Below, in pieces: positions 1 through 6,376 of a stretch of 6,376 nt of DNA. The notes under the pieces were generated by a model. That model saw only the letters and a list, made by a program, of their open reading frames with translations. It did no database searches and was not told the DNA's origin. The stretch covers positions 1 to 6,376 of the forward strand of contig JASLFY010000059.1 of NCBI GenBank assembly GCA_030150425.1, read 5' to 3'. The number at the start of each line of letters is the position of its first letter. Within the stretch, counting starts at the first letter, position 1. The position numbers and the translations under genes are program-made. Source of the stretch: Yimella sp. (GTDB taxonomy: Bacteria > Actinomycetota > Actinomycetes > Actinomycetales > Dermatophilaceae).

Positions 1-1293
1 GACATCCGCTTCATCCGGGTCTGGTTCACCGACGTGCTCGGCACCCTCAAGTCGGTGGCGGTCGCGCCGGCCGAGCTGGAGGGTGCGTTCGCGGAGGGGA
101 TCGGCTTCGACGGGAGCTCGATCGAGGGCCTGGCACGGGTCTACGAGGCCGACATGCTGGTGCGGCCGGACGCCTCCACCTTCCAGATCCTGCCGTGGCG
201 CGGCGACCGTCCGGGCACCGCACGCATGTTCGCCGACATCCGGCTGCCCGACGACTCGCCGAGCTCGGCCGATCCGCGCGCGGTGCTGCGTCGTTCGTTG
301 TCGATCGCGGACGATATGGGCCTGACGTTCTACACGCACCCGGAGATCGAGTTCTACCTGTTCCAGAAGGAACCCAACGCCAAGGGCGAGCCGGTGCCGA
401 TCGACCAAGCGGGCTTCTTCGACCACGTCCCGCAAGGGGTCGGCCACGACTTCCGCCGCGCCGCGATCTCGATGCTGGAGACGATCGGCATCTCTGTCGA
501 GTTCAGCCACCACGAGTCCGGTCCGGGGCAGAACGAGATCGACCTGCGCTATGCCGACGCACTGTCGACGGCGGACAACATCATGACCTTCAAGACGGTC
601 ATCAAGGAGGTCGCCCTCGAGCGCGGCATCATGGCCAGCTTCATGCCGAAACCCCTTGCCTACCAACCGGGTTCGGGGATGCACACCCACGTGTCGTTGT
701 TCGACGGGGACACCAACGCGTTCTACGAGCCGGGCGCGCCGTACCAGCTGTCGCAGACCGGCCGCCGGTTCATCGCCGGCCTGCTGCGCCACGCGCCGGA
801 GATCTCCGCGGTCACCAACCAGTGGGTCAACTCCTACAAGCGGCTCTGGGGCGGCGCCGAGGCGCCGGCCCACGTCTGCTGGGGACACAACAACCGCAGC
901 GCGATGATCCGCATCCCGATGTACAAGCCGATGAAGGGTCAGTCCACCCGCGTCGAGGTCCGCTCCCTGGACCCGGCGTGCAACCCCTATCTCGCGTACT
1001 CGGTCGTGCTGGCGGCGGGGTTGAAGGGCATCACCGAGGAGTACGACCTGCCGCCGGAGGCGGAGGACGACGTCTGGAACCTCACCGACCGGGAGCGCCG
1101 GGCGATGGGCATCGACCCGCTGCCGGCGTCGCTGGACCACGCGATCCACCTGATGGAGGAGAGCGAACTCGTGGCCGAGACGCTCGGCGAACACGTCTTC
1201 GACTTCTTCCTGCGCAACAAGAAGGCGGAGTGGGCGGCCTACCGGGAGCAGGTCACCCAGTTCGAGCTCGACCAGTACCTCTCGAAACTGTGA
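1..1293 (+). CDS. glnA: Type I glutamine synthetase, GlnA2-like (alpha type), 5'-truncated
   Basis: This cytoplasmic enzyme family joins glutamate and ammonia to glutamine using ATP, as a dodecamer. The frame is open from base 1, so the gene starts upstream; 430 residues are visible and alignment from memory with M. tuberculosis GlnA2 suggests about 15 are missing. The GTG at 34 is internal. Numbering from base 1, the active site is complete: FDGSS (D37, S40, ammonium site), HPEIEF (E115, E117), HHESGPGQNE (E172, E179), GMHTH (H228), NSYKR, flap E287, NRSAMIRIP (R299, R304) and RVEVR (E319, R321). The beta-type insertion is absent, and the adenylylation tyrosine position is Trp359 in DDVWNLT, as expected for the alpha type. 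It overlaps glnE by 4 nt. Some actinobacterial GlnA2-type proteins are reported to be gamma-glutamylpolyamine synthetases. The intact ammonium site favours a true synthetase, but substrate cannot be settled here. The promoter lies outside the window. Confidence 0.94.
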   Translation, partial: DIRFIRVWFTDVLGTLKSVAVAPAELEGAFAEGIGFDGSSIEGLARVYEADMLVRPDASTFQILPWRGDRPGTARMFADIRLPDDSPSSADPRAVLRRSLSIADDMGLTFYTHPEIEFYLFQKEPNAKGEPVPIDQAGFFDHVPQGVGHDFRRAAISMLETIGISVEFSHHESGPGQNEIDLRYADALSTADNIMTFKTVIKEVALERGIMASFMPKPLAYQPGSGMHTHVSLFDGDTNAFYEPGAPYQLSQTGRRFIAGLLRHAPEISAVTNQWVNSYKRLWGGAEAPAHVCWGHNNRSAMIRIPMYKPMKGQSTRVEVRSLDPACNPYLAYSVVLAAGLKGITEEYDLPPEAEDDVWNLTDRERRAMGIDPLPASLDHAIHLMEESELVAETLGEHVFDFFLRNKKAEWAAYREQVTQFELDQYLSKL

Positions 1294-4271
1294 GTCCGCG
1301 CGCCACCGATCTCGCACGCGCCGGATTCGACGACCCGAAACGGGGCGCCTCGATGCTCGCCTCGATGCCGGACTGGCCGACCGGGGCGCTGCTGGAACTG
1401 CTCGCGCTCAGCGCGGACCCGGACCAGGCGGCGCTCGGCCTGTGCCGGCTGTACGACGAACTCGGCGACGCCGAACGCGGTGAGGTCGCGGCCGTCCTCA
1501 CCGATCCCGTCTCGGGGCGGCAGCGACTGGTCAGCCTGTTCGGCGCCTCCAGCGCGCTCACCGACGTCGTGGTCCGCCGCCCGCAGCTGTGGCGCGACGT
1601 CGTCGGCGCACGTCTCGAGGACGACCGGACCTACCGGGAGCTGATCTGCTCCCCGGTCCGCGGGTTGACCGGGGAGGACGCGTACGACGCCCTGCGCGTC
1701 GCGTACCGCCGGGAGTTGGTGCGGATCGCCGCCTGGGACGTCGCCGGGGACTCCGTCGAGGACCTGCCCGAGGTCGCCCAGGCGCTCGCCGACATCGCCG
1801 GCGCCGCGCTGCAGGCGGCCCACGACATCGCCGTACGCGAACACCCGGACGGCGCGAAGGCGCGCCTGGCGGTGATCGCGATGGGCAAGTGCGGAGCCCG
1901 GGAGCTCAACTACATCAGCGATGTCGACGTGGTGTTCGCGGTGGAGCCCGCCGACGGCGTCGAGGAGGACGAAGCACTGGAGATCGGCGCCCGCCTGGCC
2001 GCCGAGATCATGCGCATCTGCAGCACGCACAGCGGTGAGGGGTCGCTGTGGGAGGTCGACGCCGCGCTGCGGCCGGAGGGTAAGCAGGGCCCGTTGGTCC
2101 GCACCGTCGCCAGTCACCGGCACTACTACGAGCGGTGGGCCAAGACCTGGGAGTTCCAGGCGCTGCTCAAGGCCCGCCCGATCGCCGGCGACGCCGAGGT
2201 GGGGGAGCGCTACCTGGAAGCCGTCGGTCCGATGGTCTGGGAGGCCGCTGGTCGGGAGAACTTCGTCGACGACGTACAGGCGATGCGCCGCCGGGTGGAG
2301 GACCACGTCCCGCCCGGTGAGGCCGCCCGACAGATCAAGCTCGGCCCCGGCGGGCTGCGCGACGTGGAGTTCAGCATGCAGTTGCTGCAGCTGGTCCACG
2401 GCCGCACCGACCCGCGACTGCGGCTGCGGTCCACGTTGGCGGCGATCGACGCGTTGTCCCGGCTGGGCTACATCGGGCGTACGGACGCGGCGGCGATGGA
2501 CCACGCGTACCGGGTGTTGCGGGCGCTGGAGCACCGCGTGCAGTTGGCCCGGATGAAGCGCACCCACCTGATGCCGACGTCGCCGGCGGAGCTGCGCCGC
2601 CTCGGGCGCGGTCTGCGCCTGTTCGCCGAGCCGGACAAGCAGGTGGAGGAGTTGCGCCGCGCGCAGTCGCGCGAGGTGCGCCGGCTGCACGAGCGGATCT
2701 TCTACCGGCCGTTGCTGTCGGCCGTCGCGCGCCTGTCCGACGACGACGCCCGGCTGAGTCCGCAGAGCGCAGCCGACCGGTTGCAGGCGCTGGGCTACCG
2801 CGACCCGAAGGGCGCGATCCGGCACCTCGAAGCGCTCACCTCCGGGATCACCCGGCGCGCGGCGATCCAGCGGACGCTGCTGCCGGTGATGCTGCAGTGG
2901 TTCGCCGAGGAGGTCGCCCCCGACCAGGGGCTGCTGGCCTTCCGCAAGATCAGCGACGCCCTCGGCACCAGCCACTGGTACCTCAAGATGCTGCGCGACG
3001 AGGGCGGCGCCGCGGAGACGCTGGCGCGCGCGCTGGCCAAGAGTCGCTACGTCGCCGATCTGCTCGAACGTGCCCCGTCCGCCGCCGCGTTGCTCGGCGA
3101 CCCGGGCGCGCTCGTGCCGTTGGAGCGGGCGGCGATCATCACCGCGATGAAGGCGTCGGCGGCCCGTCAGGACGACGACGACAAGGCCGTCCTCGGGCTG
3201 CGCTCGACCCGGCGTACGGAGCTGATCCGGATCGCGTTGGCCGAGCTGTCCGGCACGCTGGACGTCGACGGGCTGGAGAAGGCGATCACCGACCTGACCG
3301 CGGCGACGCTGCACGCCACGCTGGGGATCGCGGTCCGCAGGGTCGAGCGCGAGCAGCGGGAGCGGCTGTCCACCCGGGTCGCGATCATCGGGATGGGCCG
3401 GCTCGGTGGCCGGGAGTGCAGCTTCGCCTCCGACGCCGACGTGCTTTTCGTCCACGACCCGCTCGAGGGCGCCGACCCGACGACCGCGCAGAGCCAGGCC
3501 GAGACCGTCGTCAATTTCGTACGCCGGGAGCTCGGCGGCAACGGCCCCGACCCGGCGCTGGTGGTCGACGCCGACCTGCGCCCGGAGGGCAAGGCCGGGC
3601 CGATCGTACGAACCCTGGAGTCGTACGCCGCCTACTACGAACGCTGGTCCGAGGGCTGGGAGGCGCAGGCAATGCTGCGCGCCACCCCGGTCGCCGGCGA
3701 CCCGGCGGTGGGGGAGAAGTTCGTCGCCCTGATCGACCCCTTGCGCTACCCCGAGGGCGGGATGAGCGAGCGGGCCGTACGGCAGATCCGCACCCTCAAG
3801 GCACGCATGGAGGCCGAGCGGATCCCGCGCGGCGGCGACCGGAAGCGTCACTTCAAGCTGGGCCACGGCGGACTGTCGGACGTCGAGTGGACGGTGCAGC
3901 TGCTGCAGCTGCAGCACGCCCACGCGGTGCCCGCCCTGCGCCACCCGGGGACCATGACGCCTCTGCGGCTGCTGGCCGAACACGGCTACCTCGGCGAGGA
4001 GGACGCCGAGCAGTTGCGGGAGGCCTGGCAGCTGGCCTCCCGGCTGCGCAACGCCTCGGTGCTGTGGCGCGGTCGACCGGTCGACTCGCTGCCCAGCGAC
4101 ATGACCGACGCCAACGGCATCGCCCGGGTGATGGGGTGGCCGGTCGGATCGGGCCACCAGCTCGGGGAGCGCTATCTGCGCGCGGCCCGCAAGGCACGCG
4201 CCGTGGTCGAACGCGTCTTCTACGGCGAGAGCCCGCAGGACCGCACCTGGGATCCGAACCCGAGTCGCTGA
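1290..4271 (+). CDS. glnE: Bifunctional glutamine synthetase adenylyltransferase / adenylyl-removase GlnE
   Basis: GlnE attaches AMP to a tyrosine of beta-type glutamine synthetase, lowering its activity, and removes it again, coupling nitrogen status to glutamine synthesis. The protein is 993 residues, close to M. tuberculosis GlnE (about 994). It has two homologous nucleotidyltransferase halves. In the N-terminal adenylyl-removase half, AMGKCGARELN precedes SDVDVVF (D211, D213), then EVDAALRPEG (D257) and GLRDVEF (D358). In the C-terminal adenylyltransferase half, GMGRLGGREC precedes SDADVLF (D715, D717), then VDADLRPEG (D760) and GLSDVEW (D864). Both catalytic DxD pairs are intact, so both activities are expected. 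The start is GTG 1290, overlapping the glnA stop as GTGA; no clear Shine-Dalgarno is seen, which suggests translational coupling. An ATG at 1353 would remove the conserved-looking LARAGFDDPKRGASML segment. The in-frame opening back to 195 is only shadow of glnA. Confidence 0.97.
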   Translation: MSPRATDLARAGFDDPKRGASMLASMPDWPTGALLELLALSADPDQAALGLCRLYDELGDAERGEVAAVLTDPVSGRQRLVSLFGASSALTDVVVRRPQLWRDVVGARLEDDRTYRELICSPVRGLTGEDAYDALRVAYRRELVRIAAWDVAGDSVEDLPEVAQALADIAGAALQAAHDIAVREHPDGAKARLAVIAMGKCGARELNYISDVDVVFAVEPADGVEEDEALEIGARLAAEIMRICSTHSGEGSLWEVDAALRPEGKQGPLVRTVASHRHYYERWAKTWEFQALLKARPIAGDAEVGERYLEAVGPMVWEAAGRENFVDDVQAMRRRVEDHVPPGEAARQIKLGPGGLRDVEFSMQLLQLVHGRTDPRLRLRSTLAAIDALSRLGYIGRTDAAAMDHAYRVLRALEHRVQLARMKRTHLMPTSPAELRRLGRGLRLFAEPDKQVEELRRAQSREVRRLHERIFYRPLLSAVARLSDDDARLSPQSAADRLQALGYRDPKGAIRHLEALTSGITRRAAIQRTLLPVMLQWFAEEVAPDQGLLAFRKISDALGTSHWYLKMLRDEGGAAETLARALAKSRYVADLLERAPSAAALLGDPGALVPLERAAIITAMKASAARQDDDDKAVLGLRSTRRTELIRIALAELSGTLDVDGLEKAITDLTAATLHATLGIAVRRVEREQRERLSTRVAIIGMGRLGGRECSFASDADVLFVHDPLEGADPTTAQSQAETVVNFVRRELGGNGPDPALVVDADLRPEGKAGPIVRTLESYAAYYERWSEGWEAQAMLRATPVAGDPAVGEKFVALIDPLRYPEGGMSERAVRQIRTLKARMEAERIPRGGDRKRHFKLGHGGLSDVEWTVQLLQLQHAHAVPALRHPGTMTPLRLLAEHGYLGEEDAEQLREAWQLASRLRNASVLWRGRPVDSLPSDMTDANGIARVMGWPVGSGHQLGERYLRAARKARAVVERVFYGESPQDRTWDPNPSR

Positions 4272-4279
4272 CGCGAGGA

Positions 4280-4332
4280 CCGGTTGTCCGCCAACACGGT
4301 GGGGTGTCCGAACGAGGGTGACGGACAACCGG
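4280..4332. repeat. Palindromic repeat unit, copy 1 (53 nt)
   Basis: The arms CCGGTTGTCCG (4280-4290) and CGGACAACCGG (4322-4332) are perfect 11-bp inverted repeats. Inside, CGG (4297-4299) can pair with CCG (4308-4310) around an 8-nt loop, so the unit can fold as a hairpin within a hairpin. It begins 8 nt after the glnE stop. An ungapped comparison with copy 2 gives 40 of 53 identical bases. The inner hairpin is weaker than in copy 2. I do not recognise the family; it looks like a dispersed REP-like element or a doubled terminator. Confidence 0.85.
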
Positions 4333-4342
4333 GGAGGGAGAG

Positions 4343-4397
4343 CGCGGTTGTCCGCCAGTTCGGTCGCGTGTCCGAACAGTGACGGCGGACAACCGCG
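4343..4397. repeat. Palindromic repeat unit, copy 2 (53-nt unit plus one extra pair)
   Basis: The 53-nt unit is 4344-4396; one additional C-G pair extends the stem to 14 bp, with arms 4343-4356 (CGCGGTTGTCCGCC) and 4384-4397. Inside, GTTCGG (4358-4363) pairs perfectly with CCGAAC (4372-4377) around an 8-nt loop, leaving one unpaired base on the left and six on the right. The outermost pair of the 53-nt unit is G-C here and C-G in copy 1, a compensatory difference. The unit starts 64 nt after copy 1. Its right arm reaches the region expected for the -35 of the hisD promoter. Confidence 0.88.
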
Positions 4398-4412
4398 GGA
4401 ACTGCCGATTCG

Positions 4413-4425
4413 TAGAATGACCGGG
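4413..4425 (+). promoter_or_regulatory. Probable hisD promoter (-10 TAGAAT) giving a leaderless mRNA
   Basis: TAGAAT (4413-4418) matches TATAAT at five of six bases and the actinobacterial TANNNT form. With a 6-nt gap the transcript would begin at G4425, the first base of the hisD GTG codon, as in leaderless actinobacterial mRNAs. The sequence between the box and the start has no Shine-Dalgarno. No good -35 is seen 16-18 nt upstream: that position (about 4389-4396) is occupied by the right arm of palindromic copy 2. This is the only AT-rich spot in the intergenic region. Confidence 0.55.
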
Positions 4426-5786
4426 TGATGTCCCGAATCGATCTGCGTGGGGCTGCACTGGCATCGCTGGATGCCCGCGGTCTGCGCGCCACCCTGCCCC
4501 GAGCCGAGTTCGACGTCGAGGCCGCCCTGTCGGTGGTCCGGCCGATCTGCGAGCAGGTGGAGCATCGGGGCGTCGAGGCGCTGCTGGAGTTGTCCGAACG
4601 GTTCGACAAGGTGCGACCGACGTCGCTGCGGGTGCCCGCAGAGGTGCTCGACGCCGCGCTCGAGGCGCTGGACCCGGCCGTACGGGCCGCGCTGGAGGAG
4701 TCGATCCGCCGGGCCCGGCTGGTCCACGCCGACCAGCGGCGCAGTTCGGTCACCACCCAGGTCGCGCCCGGTGGCAGCGTCACCGAGAAGTGGATCCCGG
4801 TGGAGCGGGTCGGTCTCTACGTCCCGGGCGGCAAGGCCGTCTACCCCAGCAGCGTCGTGATGAACGTCGTGCCCGCTCAGTTGGCCGAGGTCGGTTCGAT
4901 CGCGGTGGCGAGCCCGCCGCAGGTCGACAACACCGGCGTCTTCACCGGCTACCCGCACCCGACGATTCTGGCCGCGTGCGCGCTGCTCGGTGTCGAGGAG
5001 GTCTTCGCCGTCGGAGGAGCGCAGGCGATCGCGATGTTCGCCCACGGCGCGCGTGACGCCGACGGCACCACGGTCTGCGAGCCGGTCACCCTGGTGACCG
5101 GTCCCGGCAACATCTACGTCGCGGCTGCCAAGCGGCTGCTGAAGGGCCTCATCGGCATCGACGCCGAGGCCGGTCCGACCGAGATCGCGATTCTCGCCGA
5201 CGTGACCGCCGACCCGGAGCTCGTTGCCGCCGACCTGATCAGCCAGGCCGAACACGACGAACTGGCCGCGTCGGTGCTGGTCACCGACTCGACCGAGTTG
5301 GCCGACGCGGTCGATGCCGCGCTCGAGCGCCGCGCCGCCGCAACCAAGCACCACGAGCGGGTCGGCATCGCGCTGAGCGGCCGTCAGTCCGGCACCGTCC
5401 TGGTCGACGACGTCACCGCGGGGCTGCGGGTCGTCGACGCGTACGCCGCCGAGCACCTCGAGATCCAGACCGCCGACGCCGCCGCCGTCGCGGCCCGGGT
5501 CCGCAACGCGGGCGCGATCTTTGTCGGGTCGTACGCCCCGGTGAGCCTGGGTGACTACTGCGCCGGGTCCAACCACGTGCTGCCGACCGGCGGCTGCGCC
5601 TGCCACTCCAGCGGGTTGTCGGTGCAGAGCTTCCTGCGCGGGGTCCACATCGTCGACTACTCACGCGAGGCGCTCGCCGAGGTGGCCGACACCGTGGTGA
5701 CCCTGGCCAACTCCGAGGACCTGCCGGCCCACGGTGAGGCCGTCAGCGCGCGCTTCGAGTCGGCGCCCGCCGGGGCGAACCGGTGA
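4425..5786 (+). CDS. hisD: Histidinol dehydrogenase HisD
   Basis: HisD is a zinc enzyme that oxidises L-histidinol through histidinal to L-histidine with two NAD+, the last two steps of histidine synthesis. The protein is 453 residues, within the usual 430-450 range or slightly longer. Zinc ligands are Q274 and H277 (ISQAEHD), D377 (LGDYCAGSNH) and H436 (LPAHGEA). The catalytic pair is E343-H344 in AEHLEIQ. The spacing D377 to H436 equals D360 to H419 of E. coli HisD. VGGAQAIAMFAHG and VTGPGNIYVAAAKR are typical. Two starts are possible, GTG 4425 and ATG 4428. GTG was chosen because it aligns with the start of Streptomyces HisD (MISRIDL) and lies where transcription should begin. The gene opens a his operon, 153 nt after glnE, and overlaps hisC by GTGA. 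Confidence 0.97.
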   Translation: MMSRIDLRGAALASLDARGLRATLPRAEFDVEAALSVVRPICEQVEHRGVEALLELSERFDKVRPTSLRVPAEVLDAALEALDPAVRAALEESIRRARLVHADQRRSSVTTQVAPGGSVTEKWIPVERVGLYVPGGKAVYPSSVVMNVVPAQLAEVGSIAVASPPQVDNTGVFTGYPHPTILAACALLGVEEVFAVGGAQAIAMFAHGARDADGTTVCEPVTLVTGPGNIYVAAAKRLLKGLIGIDAEAGPTEIAILADVTADPELVAADLISQAEHDELAASVLVTDSTELADAVDAALERRAAATKHHERVGIALSGRQSGTVLVDDVTAGLRVVDAYAAEHLEIQTADAAAVAARVRNAGAIFVGSYAPVSLGDYCAGSNHVLPTGGCACHSSGLSVQSFLRGVHIVDYSREALAEVADTVVTLANSEDLPAHGEAVSARFESAPAGANR

Positions 5787-6376
5787 GCGGGCTGCGCGAC
5801 CTGCTGCGTCCCGACCTGCGCGGCCGTACGGCGTACGGCGCCCCGCAGCTCGACGTCGCCGTCGCCCTCAACACCAACGAGTCGTCCTACCCGGTGCCTG
5901 CCGAGGTGGTCGACACGATCACCGACCGGGTGCGGGCCGTCGCAGGGTCGCTGAACCGCTACCCGGACCGGGAGTTCACCGAGCTGCGTACGGCGCTCGC
6001 GGGCTATCTCGCCCGCACCACCGGCGTGCAGCGCACGGCCGAGGAGATCTGGGCCGGCAACGGGTCGAACGAGGTGCTGCAGCACATCGTGCAGGCCTTC
6101 GGCGGACCCGGCGCGGTCGCGCTGGGATTCACACCGTCGTACTCGATGCACCCGATCATCAGCGGGGTCAGCGGTCTGACCTGGGTCGACGGCCTGCGTG
6201 ACCAGCGGGCCGACGTGTTCGACATCGACGCCGACCTCGCCGTCGAGCAGGCGCGGACCCACGACCCGCGGATCGTCTTCCTCTGCTCGCCGAACAACCC
6301 GACCGGCACCTCCCTCGACCTCTCGGTGGTCGAGCGGGTGTACGACGCTGCGCCGAACGCTATCGTCGTGGTCGAC
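5783..6376 (+). CDS. hisC: Histidinol-phosphate aminotransferase HisC, N-terminal part (3'-truncated)
   Basis: HisC is a PLP-dependent fold-type I aminotransferase that moves an amino group from glutamate to imidazole-acetol phosphate, giving histidinol phosphate; its product, once dephosphorylated, is the substrate of HisD. The frame is open from GTG 5783 to the window edge, giving 198 residues of an expected 350-370. Visible marks are NTNESSYPVP near residue 30, the RYPD segment, GNGSNE (92-97, cofactor phosphate region), FTPSYSMHP and CSPNNPTG (from 168). The last codon, D198 after IVVV, is the Asp expected to contact the PLP ring nitrogen. The Schiff-base lysine lies beyond the window. 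The start overlaps the hisD stop as GTGA with no strong Shine-Dalgarno, so coupled translation is likely. This order hisD-hisC is the usual actinobacterial one. Confidence 0.95.
   Translation, partial: MSGLRDLLRPDLRGRTAYGAPQLDVAVALNTNESSYPVPAEVVDTITDRVRAVAGSLNRYPDREFTELRTALAGYLARTTGVQRTAEEIWAGNGSNEVLQHIVQAFGGPGAVALGFTPSYSMHPIISGVSGLTWVDGLRDQRADVFDIDADLAVEQARTHDPRIVFLCSPNNPTGTSLDLSVVERVYDAAPNAIVVVD

Larger units (their letters stand above)
4280..4397 (+). terminator. Probable terminator region downstream of glnE (two strong hairpins)
   Basis: Two GC-rich stems of 11 and 14 bp follow the glnE stop codon closely and separate the nitrogen genes from the histidine operon. No T-run follows either stem, so this is not a classical intrinsic terminator. 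Actinobacterial terminators often lack the U-tract, so function is plausible but inferred. Because the stems are symmetric they could also act on the opposite strand. Confidence 0.45.

Noticed and set aside
1042..1059. YDLPPE as the GlnE adenylylation site of this glutamine synthetase
   Set aside because: It is out of register: the alpha-type alignment puts Trp359 at the modified position. It is kept as a finding about a decoy, not annotated as a site.
195..1289. Upstream in-frame extension of glnE
   Set aside because: The frame is open by chance inside glnA. Translation before 1290 is arginine/proline/glycine-rich shadow; the family length of about 994 residues fits the start at 1290.
2897..4321. 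Open frame of 474 codons on the + strand in another phase
   Set aside because: It lies within glnE, whose motifs are unbroken to the stop at 4269, and its composition (R, G, A, P repeats) is typical of a high-GC shadow frame.
4280..4397. CRISPR array or insertion sequence remnant
   Set aside because: There are only two units, with an 11-nt spacer, and they are internally palindromic. No transposase fragment and no convincing target-site duplication is visible.
4272..4424. T-box, riboswitch, attenuator or small RNA upstream of hisD
   Set aside because: There is no leader peptide with His codons and no T-box core. The predicted transcription start is at the hisD start codon, leaving no transcribed leader.
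4589..4605. GTTGTCCGAAC followed by GTTCG inside hisD, resembling part of the intergenic repeat
   Set aside because: It encodes ordinary HisD sequence (ELSERFD) and lacks the arms and spacing of the repeat units.
1239..5648. Very long antisense open frame (1469 codons)
   Set aside because: It mirrors the codon pattern of glnE and hisD on the + strand. High G+C removes stop codons from the antisense frame. The translation is low-complexity, rich in G, R, Q and V, and matches no family I know.

Overview
The window is about 70% G+C and tightly packed, with G/C-ending codons, GTG starts and 4-nt gene overlaps. The proteins are of clear actinobacterial type: a GlnA2-like type I glutamine synthetase directly followed by GlnE, and a HisD that begins like the Streptomyces and Mycobacterium proteins. 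The source is therefore a high-GC actinomycete. The frequent CGTACG hexamer would suit Nocardioidaceae or the old Intrasporangiaceae/Dermacoccaceae group, but that is only an impression.

All genes lie on the + strand, in two transcription blocks. Block 1 (1-4271) is nitrogen assimilation. It holds the 3' part of a glutamine synthetase gene (only about 15 N-terminal residues are missing) and a complete glnE, the bifunctional adenylyltransferase/adenylyl-removase that controls glutamine synthetase. The two overlap by GTGA. Block 2 (4425-6376) is the start of a histidine biosynthesis operon: complete hisD, then the 5' part of hisC, also joined by a GTGA overlap. hisC is cut by the right window edge exactly at the codon for the PLP-binding Asp.

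The only non-coding stretch is 4272-4424 (153 nt). It holds two 53-nt palindromic repeat units, 11 nt apart, each able to fold into a long hairpin with a small inner hairpin. They differ by a compensatory base-pair change. They probably end the glnE transcript. The second unit reaches the place where the -35 of the hisD promoter should lie. A TAGAAT -10 box sits 6 nt before GTG 4425, so hisD is probably read from a leaderless mRNA.

Most of the window is core metabolism, and I see no undescribed protein system. The points worth a second look are the paired structured repeats, a marked excess of CGTACG in all three codon phases, and a glutamine synthetase that lacks the adenylylation tyrosine although it is coupled to glnE.
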